This document shows, in pieces, positions 1 through 5,915 of a DNA stretch of 11,488 nt. Made by a program: the position numbers and the translations under genes. Below the pieces are notes generated by a model. That model saw only the letters and a program-made list of their open reading frames with translations, ran no database searches and was not told where the DNA came from. The first letter of the stretch is position 1. The number at the start of each line of letters is the position of its first letter. This DNA comes from Deltaproteobacteria bacterium. GTDB lineage: Bacteria > Desulfobacterota > SM23-61. The stretch spans positions 1 through 11,488 of the forward strand of contig JACRCA010000127.1 of NCBI GenBank assembly GCA_016234425.1, written 5' to 3'.

Positions 1-676
1 CGGGAAGGAGGAATTTTTCATAAGTTTTTGGGCTAACCAAGTCGCCGGTGGCATGGTCGGCCAGAACGACCACGTCGGCTCCGGCTTGGAACTGGGCTTT
101 AGCGAAAAGCACTGTGACCTCTTTTAAAGCTTCCAAGTAGCAATGGACCTTATCTGGGTCGGTCATGACCCAGAGAAGAAAATTCTGCGTACCGGCCAGA
201 TGGTAAGAGATGGTCCACGGTCCCATCACTTTTCCGATGAGGGCTATCTCATTTCCATACCGGCGGCGCAAAATGGACAGGGCTTCCAGAACTACTTTCA
301 AGGAAGGTTTTCCTAAAAGGTTTTCGGGAATGATCAGGTCTTCGATTCGCTGGATGGGATGAGTCTTGGCGTCGGGCATCATGGAGGGGCTTCCCCAGTC
401 CATCTCGCACCCGAGAGCTGCGGCCTCCTGCTGGACGCTAAACTCCGGCATAATGGAATCAAAACCCAGTATCTCATGGCCGGCTGCGGCCAGTTCGGCC
501 ATCAGCTTGGCATCCAGATGGGCCTGGGGAAAGAAAATTCCAGTCTTCTCCATCAGCTCCATGCTGATGATGGAAGTAGGATTACCCACAGGAGGCCGGT
601 CTCCTTTGCGCCCCCCAAAAAGGCCGGAAAGAAAACGACGCTTGGGAGAGATTTTATTTTTAACCTTCTTTGCCAT
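1..676 (-). CDS. MtaA/CmuA-type corrinoid methyltransferase (UroD fold), C-terminus cut by window edge
   Basis: The frame stays open from an ATG at 676 to the window edge, giving 225 visible residues of a family usually about 330-380 long. A GGAGG ribosome-binding site at 683-687 lies 6 nt upstream of the ATG. The N-terminal part matches the uroporphyrinogen-decarboxylase-like methyltransferase family (MtaA, MtbA, CmuA): a DRPPVGNP stretch near residues 26-33, a GFDSIMPEFSVQQEAAALG region at about 71-89, IGKVMGPWT near 147-155, and VLADHATGDLVSP near 204-216, which corresponds to the conserved D..xGD.(I/V)SP segment. Family members move a methyl group between a corrinoid protein and a thiol acceptor such as coenzyme M, or tetrahydrofolate. 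The expected His-x-Cys and Cys zinc ligands lie in the missing C-terminal half, so catalytic competence cannot be judged. The corrinoid protein upstream at 819-1457 is the obvious partner. A true haem-pathway HemE is unlikely given this context. Confidence 0.88.
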   Translation of the reverse strand, partial: MAKKVKNKISPKRRFLSGLFGGRKGDRPPVGNPTSIISMELMEKTGIFFPQAHLDAKLMAELAAAGHEILGFDSIMPEFSVQQEAAALGCEMDWGSPSMMPDAKTHPIQRIEDLIIPENLLGKPSLKVVLEALSILRRRYGNEIALIGKVMGPWTISYHLAGTQNFLLWVMTDPDKVHCYLEALKEVTVLFAKAQFQAGADVVVLADHATGDLVSPKTYEKFLLP

Positions 677-778
677 TTGCTTCCTCCGGAGTCATTATTC
701 ATTCCCATGAATATAAGTGCATTGAACCGGCGAGACGGGGAACCGGAGAAGCGGGGAATTTGCTTTCTACCTTTAAAA

Positions 779-829
779 CCCTACACCCTTAACCTTATCC
801 TCAGCCTTGACCTTAACCTTAACCTTTCT
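779..829 (-). repeat. degenerate GGTTAA hexamer array at the corrinoid-protein stop codon
   Basis: Read on the minus strand, about seven hexamers of the form GGNTNA follow one another between the corrinoid gene and the methyltransferase gene. The first hexamer is the last sense codon (GGT) plus stop codon (TAA) of the corrinoid gene. Because the period is 6, the copies stay in frame and most repeat a TAA or TGA in the gene's own frame. The rest of the 142-nt gap (677-778) holds only the methyltransferase ribosome-binding site near 685. I see no hairpin with a U-tract. Confidence 0.7.
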
Positions 830-1457
830 TTATGAGTTTCATTGCCACTTCCACCCCTTCAACCGCATTCTCACCGTACCCATCTGCCCTGATCTCCCGG
901 GTAAAGGCCTCCGTTACCGGGGCTCCTCCGATGATGACGTAGGGTTTGACATCAAAGGAGCTTGTTTTGACGGCTTCAACCACCTTCCCCATCTCCAGCA
1001 TAGTTGTAGTCAAGAGGGCTGAGAGCCCGATGATTTGCGGTCTGTGCTCGCCGATGGCCGCCATGAATTTTTCGGCCGAGACATCTACCCCCAGGTCCAC
1101 GACTTCAAACCCGGAGCCGGTCATCATGATGGACACCAGGTTCTTGCCAATGTCGTGAATATCCCCTTTCACCGTTCCCAGGAGGATTTTCCCTTTTGCC
1201 CCCGGGCCCCCTTTTGCAAACATGGGTTTCAGGATTTCGATTCCCCTTTGCATGTTTCGGGCTGCTAAGAGGACATCGGGGACCCAGAGCTCCCGGGCTT
1301 TAAACTCCTGTCCCACAATTCCCATTCCGGCAATCAACCCTTCATTGAGAACTTCCGCGGGCGGGTACCCTTCGGCGAGGGCTTTCCTCACTAACTCCTC
1401 CAACTTAGCATACTCCACTTCTCGCAAGGCACGGTAAAAATCATCAGGCTTTAGCAT
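819..1457 (-). CDS. methyltransferase cognate corrinoid protein (MtaC/MtbC/MttC type)
   Basis: A 212-residue protein of the usual length for the two-domain corrinoid shuttle proteins. Residues ~1-85 form the helical cap (LNEGLIAGMGIVGQEFK, then PDVLLAARNMQRGI). Residues ~88-212 form the B12-binding Rossmann-like domain. The cobalamin signature is complete: D99-x-H101-x-x-G104 in KGDIHDIGKNLV (His101 is the predicted lower axial ligand), SALLTTTM at 146-153, and GG at 177-178. It should carry a methyl-cobalamin between a substrate-specific methyltransferase and the MtaA-type enzyme encoded downstream. The ATG is preceded by GGAGGG with ideal spacing. Which donor it serves (methanol, methylamines, betaine, methoxy-aromatics) cannot be read from this protein, and no substrate-side methyltransferase is present in the window. 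It is a soluble cytoplasmic protein, very likely co-transcribed with both neighbours. The stop codon lies inside a hexamer repeat. Confidence 0.92.
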   Translation of the reverse strand: MLKPDDFYRALREVEYAKLEELVRKALAEGYPPAEVLNEGLIAGMGIVGQEFKARELWVPDVLLAARNMQRGIEILKPMFAKGGPGAKGKILLGTVKGDIHDIGKNLVSIMMTGSGFEVVDLGVDVSAEKFMAAIGEHRPQIIGLSALLTTTMLEMGKVVEAVKTSSFDVKPYVIIGGAPVTEAFTREIRADGYGENAVEGVEVAMKLIKKG

Positions 1458-1475
1458 GGCTCCCTCCTACTAATT

Positions 1476-1547
1476 GGTGTCAGTGTGAGTGTCAGTGTCA
1501 ATACCAATCTCAATATGGCTCACTCACACTCACACTGGCACTGACAC
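1476..1547 (-). repeat. GTGTNA hexamer repeats in two opposed arms forming a long hairpin
   Basis: The minus-strand transcript leaving the hydratase gene runs directly from its stop codon (1548-1550) into GTG-rich hexamers (GTGTCA, GTGTGA), then, after a ~24-nt loop, into an inverted copy. A perfect 9-bp outer stem pairs 1539-1547 with 1477-1485, followed by a bulge and a second imperfect stem. The hairpin ends a few bases before the GGAGGG ribosome-binding site of the corrinoid gene. It could affect mRNA processing or relative expression in the operon. There is no U-run, so it is not a classical terminator. Confidence 0.72.
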
Positions 1548-2339
1548 TTATTTTGCTTTATATTGTGGCTTGCGCTTTTCAGCAAAAGCCCTGGGTCCCT
1601 CCAGTGCATCTTCGGTCTTGAGCAAGTGCGATTGGAGAAAAGATTCCAGCCGCAGTCCTTCTTCCACGGTCATGGAAAGGCCGCGAATGATGGCCTCTTT
1701 GGCCGCACGCACGGCCAGGGGTGCATTCTCCAAGATTTTCTCGGCCATCTTCATGGCTGTAGGCATCAGCTCCGGTCCAGGCACAACCCGGTTCACTAAC
1801 CCCAGTCGAAGGGCTTCCTGGGCGTCGATGGTCTGAGCCATCAAAATGATCTCCATAGCTTTGCTTATGGGAATCATCCGGGGAAGTCGTTGAGTGCCAC
1901 CCGCTCCCGGAATGATTCCCCGGCTCACCTCTAACAGCCCAAAGGTGGCATGTTCCGCGGCCACGCGCAGGTCGCAGGTTAGAGCCATTTCCAAGCCCCC
2001 GGCCAGGCAGAAGCCATTGATGGCTGCTATGATCGGTTTCCAGATATTGAGTCCGCGGGTGATCCCTCCAAAACCCGGGAACTTTTCCTCCCGCTCCCGC
2101 CGCTCGATGGGAGATAACGTTGCCAGGAAAGGAATCATTTTCTTCAGGTCTGCGCCGGCTGAAAAGGCCTTATTGCCTGCTCCCGTAAGAATTCCCACCC
2201 AAAGGTTTGGATCATCGCGAAAGTCCATCCAGGCCTTGCCCAGCTCCTCGCTGGTTTCTGGATCGATAGCGTTCATGGCCTCCGGCCGGTTAATGGTGAT
2301 AATGGCGATCCTGTCTTTCTTCTCATAGAGAATAGCCAT
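1548..2339 (-). CDS. enoyl-CoA hydratase (crotonase family)
   Basis: A 263-residue single-domain crotonase of normal family length. It should add water across a 2-enoyl-CoA in beta-oxidation-type or aromatic/acyl degradation in the cytoplasm. The oxyanion-hole segments are NKAFSAGADLKKM (56-68) and INGFCLAGGLEMAL (107-120). Glu117 and Glu137, 20 residues apart, align with the catalytic pair Glu144/Glu164 of rat mitochondrial hydratase. The GIIPGAGGTQRLPR loop (141-154) and the EGPRAFAEKRKP tail are typical of true hydratases. The ATG has a strong GGAGGAG site 5 nt upstream. It is the first gene of a minus-strand run with the corrinoid protein and methyltransferase. The exact acyl-CoA substrate cannot be deduced, and other crotonase activities (isomerase, lyase) remain possible, but both glutamates favour hydratase. 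Confidence 0.9.
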   Translation of the reverse strand: MAILYEKKDRIAIITINRPEAMNAIDPETSEELGKAWMDFRDDPNLWVGILTGAGNKAFSAGADLKKMIPFLATLSPIERREREEKFPGFGGITRGLNIWKPIIAAINGFCLAGGLEMALTCDLRVAAEHATFGLLEVSRGIIPGAGGTQRLPRMIPISKAMEIILMAQTIDAQEALRLGLVNRVVPGPELMPTAMKMAEKILENAPLAVRAAKEAIIRGLSMTVEEGLRLESFLQSHLLKTEDALEGPRAFAEKRKPQYKAK

Positions 2340-2410
2340 TGCTGCTCCTCCTTTTTAGCGGTTTCGAACTTCCACTGATCTTTTCTGTGATTAGATAGAA
2401 AATAGCTTTT

Positions 2411-2738
2411 AAATCCCCCCATTCCCCCCTTTATAAAGGGGAAGGTGTGAAAAAATTGATTACACCCTTCTCCCCCTTGTTGGGGTCCGGGAGCGGGGGG
2501 CGGTGAGCGCTGGCAGCATCGGCGGGAGAAGACTCTGCTAAATGGTTCAGCCGTCGATCCGAAAAGGGAGGCGGGGTGCTTTTTCCCGCCTGACCTAAGG
2601 AGAAATAACTGCCTTATGATGCCAAGCGAAGCGCCTCCGGCTCCCGGACCTGCAAAGGTCATCTGATGCTACGCCAGGTTCTGCAACTTGCCACTAGCAT
2701 AATTTTTTCACACCTTCGGGGGGGCCGAGGGGGGATTT
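2411..2738. repeat. 328-bp nested inverted-repeat element (MITE-like or structured leader)
   Basis: The ends are AAATCCCCCC at 2411-2420 and its exact complement at 2729-2738. Inside them, GAAGGTGTGAAAAAATT at 2441-2457 is perfectly complementary to 2701-2717 (17 bp). Further in, 2484-2494 pairs perfectly with 2640-2650 (11 bp, GGTCCGGGAGC). Shorter pairs follow: 2507-2511 with 2630-2634, 2516-2520 with 2618-2622, and 2521-2527 with 2584-2590. A 16-nt palindrome (2426-2441) sits in the left arm and a 6-bp ATGCTA stem (2666-2671 with 2695-2700) in the right arm. No transposase or credible ORF is inside, and no clear target-site duplication is visible. This is the main content of the 641-base gene-free stretch 2340-2980. 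It could be a non-autonomous mobile element, a large REP cluster or a structured RNA. Confidence 0.7.
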
Positions 2739-2773
2739 TCATGGTTCGCGGGTGATGAATCCCGCATGAGAGA

Positions 2774-2802
2774 TTTATAAGAGATTGCCCCCTTACTGTC
2801 AA
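2774..2802 (-). promoter_or_regulatory. near-consensus sigma70 promoter reading toward the hydratase operon
   Basis: On the minus strand, TTGACA (2797-2802), a 17-nt spacer and TATAAA (2774-2779) form a near-perfect sigma70 promoter. Transcription would start near 2767 and run through the nested inverted-repeat element before reaching the hydratase ATG at 2339, giving a leader of about 430 nt. It is judged from sequence only. It is the best promoter candidate I found for the enoyl-CoA hydratase/corrinoid/methyltransferase run. Confidence 0.55.
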
Positions 2803-2820
2803 GGAGAAACTCGCCCTACC

Positions 2821-2888
2821 AAATTCGAAATGCGGATTGCCGAATTCGGAATTACGCCTCCAATTTTTATTTGTTTTTAATCCGCATT
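2821..2888. repeat. degenerate GGAATTCGG/GCGGATT-type intergenic repeat with inverted arms
   Basis: AATGCGGATT at 2829-2838 is perfectly complementary to 2879-2888, with related GAATTCGGAAT words between and after. Translation of this repeat makes the kind of low-complexity 'MRNGECG...' peptide often mis-annotated as a gene. It lies just upstream of the plus-strand promoter for the YdcF-like gene. Confidence 0.6.
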
Positions 2889-2908
2889 CTCCATTCCGCA
2901 ATTGAAAC

Positions 2909-2937
2909 TTGCCTTCTTTAGAACCCTTTCATATAAT
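2909..2937 (+). promoter_or_regulatory. candidate promoter of the YdcF-like gene
   Basis: TTGCCT (2909-2914) is separated by 17 nt from a perfect TATAAT (2932-2937). Transcription would begin near 2944, leaving a ~37-nt leader that contains the AGGAG site used for the GTG at 2981. The promoter overlaps the upstream in-frame TTG (2909) and ATG (2936), so those codons are unlikely to be translation starts. Confidence 0.5.
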
Positions 2938-2980
2938 GAAGCCTCTTCATAAGAATTTCTCTGTCCACAGGAGAAGAACC

Positions 2981-3616
2981 GTGCCTAAAGAGAGATTCAG
3001 AATCGTTTCTACTCTCAACACGATTCTCTGGCTGGTTTTCATTTCCGTTCTGGTGATTGCCTTGACTCCTTTGACCAGATATCTGTTAAGGCCTTTGATG
3101 GTAAAAGAAGATATTCGCAAAGCCGATGTCATCGTGGTTCTCTCGGGTGGAATCGATAAGGGCCGCTATTTAAGCCTGATCTCTTCCCAGCGGATGGTCC
3201 GGGGATCTCAACTTTATTTCGAGGGTAGGGCAAAGAAAATTCTTTTCTCCGGTGGGATTCCCGAAAAAATCGGAGTGGCTGAAGCAGCAGTCATGGCTCA
3301 GGAAGCCAGACGGCTGAATATCCCGGCTGCGGATATCCTTTTAGAAAAGCACTCCAAAAACATCCATGAGCAAGCTGTGGAAGTTAAAAAGATCGCCCCG
3401 TCCCAGCAATGGAAAAGCGTTCTCTTGGTCACCTCCTACAGCCGCATGAAACGTTCCCTCATGGCCTTCGAATACGTCGGCTTCAAGGTCTATCCTGCCC
3501 CTGCAGACCCTTATGAAAAATACGTAGATGACTTCTTCGGCCGCCTCAGTCTTTTTAAGCAGCTGGTCCGTGAATATGGCGGGATGATCTATTACAAGAT
3601 GAGGGGATGGATCTGA
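2981..3616 (+). CDS. YdcF/SanA/ElyC-like DUF218 membrane-anchored protein
   Basis: A 211-residue protein if begun at GTG 2981. This start has AGGAG at 2969-2973, 7 nt upstream, and fits the promoter at 2909-2937. A longer in-frame version from 2909 or 2936 would add up to 24 residues with no ribosome-binding site. Residues ~12-30 are one hydrophobic membrane segment. The rest is a DUF218 domain, a Rossmann-like fold: ADVIVVLSGG (48-57), GSQLYFEGRAKKILFSGG (75-92), LEKHSKNIHEQA (121-132, the family's E.xSxNtxEnA signature), and VLLVTSYSRMKRSLMAFE (147-164). Family members are linked to envelope biogenesis and vancomycin tolerance, but no reaction is established for most. The N-terminal anchor suggests the domain sits at the inner membrane, probably facing the periplasm. 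It is possibly co-transcribed with the ligase gene 94 nt downstream, although the spacer holds an inverted-repeat array. Confidence 0.83.
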   Translation: MPKERFRIVSTLNTILWLVFISVLVIALTPLTRYLLRPLMVKEDIRKADVIVVLSGGIDKGRYLSLISSQRMVRGSQLYFEGRAKKILFSGGIPEKIGVAEAAVMAQEARRLNIPAADILLEKHSKNIHEQAVEVKKIAPSQQWKSVLLVTSYSRMKRSLMAFEYVGFKVYPAPADPYEKYVDDFFGRLSLFKQLVREYGGMIYYKMRGWI

Positions 3617-3690
3617 AGAGCATAGAGCATGGAGCATAGAGCATAGAGCAAAAGAACTAACTCTATGCCCTCTGCCCTATGCGCTTTGCC
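3617..3690 (+). repeat. AGAGCAT heptamer array followed by an inverted copy
   Basis: Starting at the base after the TGA of the YdcF-like gene (3614-3616), about five copies of AGAGCAT run to 3650. After a short spacer, an inverted degenerate copy (CTCTATGC-type units) occupies 3661-3690, so the transcript can fold into a long imperfect hairpin. In the frame of the upstream gene the array supplies two TAG codons. It ends about 10 nt before the ribosome-binding site of the next gene. Confidence 0.72.
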
Positions 3691-3710
3691 GAATTGAAAG
3701 GAAAGAGGGA

Positions 3711-4805
3711 ATGAAACGTCAGTGGCGGTTCTTGGTTCTTAATGAGACATATGCAGATTATTCCATCGGCACATCACCCGCCCTGGAACGCGGTGTGATG
3801 GAAGGAGTCTCGCCGGACACGGTCGTATTGGATATTTTCCCCGAGGACAGTTTTACTGTGGGGGTTCTGGATGACCCGGAAAAGGCTATAGACCTGGAAT
3901 TCTGCAGGAAGAAAGGGATCATTGTCCGCCGGAGGAATACTACAGGGGGAACAATCTACTCAGCCAAGGGCTCGGCCGTGATCTGCTATTACCTCAAGAC
4001 ATCAGATCCTTTGGTACCCCAGAGTATCGGAGAAGCTTTCCCCAGGATGCTGGGAGATTTTGCTGAAGCAGCCAAGCAACTCTTTGGGTTTCCCGCAAAA
4101 TATCGCCCTCTGAATGACGTGGAGGTCGAAGGAAGAAAGCTTATGCCCTCATCCTGCAAGATTGAGCGAAATACCCTCGTCTTCCGCCTACTTCTGAATG
4201 TCAAACCCCAGAATGTTGAAGTAACCTCTAAAGCCATCCTGCTTTCCCCAGAAAAAGTTCAGGACAAGATCCTGAAAACGGTGGAAGAAAGGTTGACCCA
4301 TCTAGAAAGGGAGGCTGGCCGGGAAATCTTGTTATTGGATTTAAGAAATTTCGTCCGCAAAGCTGTGACCCTTTCCTTCGCGGAAGTGGATTTGGTCCCG
4401 GGAGAGATGAACCCTGCGGAGAAGAAATACTGGCAGGAGTTTCGGGAACTCTATTCCCGGGAGGGCTGGCTCCTGGCCAACACGGAAGCCTATCGATTTA
4501 AGAGGATTCCCTCGCAGGCAAAGAGGGGCGAGCAGCGAGTCAAGGCTGTGGCTGGGTTGATCCGAGCGGTTATTCTGAAACACGAGAACAGGATTTATGA
4601 CCTTATCATCACCGGTGATTTTCATCCTCGCCCCCACACCATTCTCGCAGATATGGAAAATGCCCTGCGGCATGCGCCGGCTCAAGCCGATGAAATCAAA
4701 AGGAGGATCGAAGAGATCTACGACCGTCCTGGCGTGGAAATCTCCGGCACGACGCCAGATGATTTCGTTTCCGCCGTGATCGGCGCCCTGGAAAAAGCGT
4801 CATAA
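3711..4805 (+). CDS. lipoate-protein ligase A-like protein
   Basis: A 364-residue protein with the BPL/LPL catalytic fold (~1-200) and an LplA-like C-terminal accessory domain. The GDFHPRPHTILADMENAL stretch (302-319) resembles the GDFF...LE..L segment of LplA. LplA attaches lipoate to the lysine of E2/GcvH domains via lipoyl-AMP. Visible landmarks are RRRNTTGGTIYSAKGS (73-88), which aligns with the lipoyl/ATP-binding motif RRxSGGGAVYHDxGN, and NDVEVEGRKLMPSS (135-148), where Lys143 occupies the position of the catalytic lysine in the GKKIxGSA motif. The first motif deviates: Thr78 stands for the first Gly, Ser84 for the His and Ser88 for the Asn. The substrate may therefore not be free lipoate. 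AGGA at 3699-3702 lies 8 nt before the ATG. The stop overlaps the next gene tail to tail. No lipoyl-acceptor gene (gcvH, E2) is in the window. Confidence 0.75.
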   Translation: MKRQWRFLVLNETYADYSIGTSPALERGVMEGVSPDTVVLDIFPEDSFTVGVLDDPEKAIDLEFCRKKGIIVRRRNTTGGTIYSAKGSAVICYYLKTSDPLVPQSIGEAFPRMLGDFAEAAKQLFGFPAKYRPLNDVEVEGRKLMPSSCKIERNTLVFRLLLNVKPQNVEVTSKAILLSPEKVQDKILKTVEERLTHLEREAGREILLLDLRNFVRKAVTLSFAEVDLVPGEMNPAEKKYWQEFRELYSREGWLLANTEAYRFKRIPSQAKRGEQRVKAVAGLIRAVILKHENRIYDLIITGDFHPRPHTILADMENALRHAPAQADEIKRRIEEIYDRPGVEISGTTPDDFVSAVIGALEKAS

Positions 4806-5915
4806 TATTTTCAACATTTTTTCAGTTGTCTTTAATCCATGGCCGGTCAATACAGAGACAATGACTTCATCGGAATTTGATCCCGGTAAATATTTGCTCA
4901 ATCCCGCTATTGTGGCCGCAGAGGTTGGCTCTACATAAAATCCCTTTTGGCAGAGAGTTCGTAGTGAGTTTTTAATTTCTAGCTCACTGACAGCGATCAG
5001 TTCTCCCTTACTCCTTTTCACGGCTTCAAGAATTTGTTTTCCGCGAATCGGCTCGGCGATGGCAATCCCTTCCGCCACAGTTTCTTTCTTATCAATCTTG
5101 GGAATTTCCTCCAAATCTTTTCTGAAGGATTGGTATAAGGGGGCACAATTGGCCGCCTGAACTCCGATGATTCTGGGAACTTTTTGAATGATGCCAGTGT
5201 TTAAAAGTTCGTTAAAGCCCAGGTAAGCTCCAAGAAGAAGTGTTCCATTTCCCACAGGCACGATTATGGAGTCCGGAGGTCTCCAGCCGAGCTGTTCACA
5301 GACTTCAAAGGCGAATGTTTTTGTTCCCTGAAAAAAGAAAGGATTCCAGCAGTGGCTGGCATAGTAATCTTTTTCAGCGGCTTTCCGGACAGCCCGGGCT
5401 GTATCCTCTCTGGAGCCCGGGATTCTACGTAATTTTGCTCCATACCATTGAATCTGAGCTAATTTCCCCGCAGCGGTGTCTTCTGGAACAAAAATCTCAC
5501 ATTTGATCTTGGCCTTGGCACAATAAGCGGCAATGGCGCAGCCGGCATTTCCAGATGAATCTTCCACCACCTTTTTGATTCTTAATTCTTTTACCTTACT
5601 GATCAGAATGGAAGCGCCCCGATCTTTATAGGACCCTGTAGGGAACAGATGATCTTGTTTGAGGAAAACCGATTTGCCTTGAAAACCTACCGGAATTAAT
5701 GGGGTAAATCCCTCATCGAAAGAGACGATATTTTCCTGGTTTAGAACCGGGATGGCTTCCCGGTACCTCCACAGGTTTGGTTTTCTCTGTTTGATTTTAT
5801 CAATCGGGAAAATCGGCTGGAGCTCGATATCCAGAAGTCCCCCGCAAGGGCACCTCCAAATCTTTTCCTCCAAGGGAAATTCCTTATGACACTCTATGCA
5901 AATCAACTTGCCCAT
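4800..5915 (-). CDS. threonine synthase-like PLP-dependent enzyme with N-terminal zinc ribbon
   Basis: A 371-residue fold-type II PLP enzyme. An N-terminal zinc ribbon (Cys6-x2-Cys9, Cys22-x-Cys24) is followed by the PLP lysine in PTGSYKDRG (92-100, Lys97), the SSGNAG turn (120-125), the phosphate-binding VGNGTLL loop (221-227), VEPTSAA (328-334) and the LTGHGLK ending (356-362). This arrangement is typical of threonine synthase (O-phosphohomoserine to threonine) and of its close paralogues, including cysteate synthase. No homoserine kinase or homoserine dehydrogenase is adjacent, so the substrate is not fixed by context. The start is kept because the zinc ribbon begins at residue 6, yet there is no Shine-Dalgarno-like sequence before the ATG (the upstream bases are AT-rich, then CCC). 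The last 6 bp overlap the end of the convergent ligase gene. Confidence 0.85.
   Translation of the reverse strand: MGKLICIECHKEFPLEEKIWRCPCGGLLDIELQPIFPIDKIKQRKPNLWRYREAIPVLNQENIVSFDEGFTPLIPVGFQGKSVFLKQDHLFPTGSYKDRGASILISKVKELRIKKVVEDSSGNAGCAIAAYCAKAKIKCEIFVPEDTAAGKLAQIQWYGAKLRRIPGSREDTARAVRKAAEKDYYASHCWNPFFFQGTKTFAFEVCEQLGWRPPDSIIVPVGNGTLLLGAYLGFNELLNTGIIQKVPRIIGVQAANCAPLYQSFRKDLEEIPKIDKKETVAEGIAIAEPIRGKQILEAVKRSKGELIAVSELEIKNSLRTLCQKGFYVEPTSAATIAGLSKYLPGSNSDEVIVSVLTGHGLKTTEKMLKIL

Noticed and set aside
359..835. 158-residue plus-strand open frame
   Set aside because: It lies antisense to the MtaA-type methyltransferase and ends in the hexamer array (Leu-Asn/Leu-Ser repeats), so it is a shadow of real coding sequence.
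2581..2600. Terminator-like hairpin GGCGGG...CCCGCC inside the palindromic element
   Set aside because: On the minus strand the stem (around 2570-2590) is followed by TCCCTTTT, too weak a T-run, and the same bases pair in the larger nested structure. I did not call it separately.
2484..2650. Cobalamin riboswitch, SRP RNA or 6S RNA in the palindromic element
   Set aside because: The minus strand contains an AGGTCAGGCGGGAAAAAGCA stretch loosely like SRP domain IV, but the paired stem around the tetraloop is missing, and no B12-box or 6S architecture was found.
2273..2662. 129-residue minus-strand open frame overlapping the hydratase start
   Set aside because: It runs through the inverted-repeat element and into the hydratase gene in another frame, has a Pro/Arg/Cys-rich composition and no domain, and is a by-product of repeat sequence.
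2659..2901. 80-residue minus-strand open frame beginning MRNGECG
   Set aside because: Its N-terminus is a translation of the GGAATTCGG-type repeat and it overlaps the opposing promoter. No ribosome-binding site or family resemblance.
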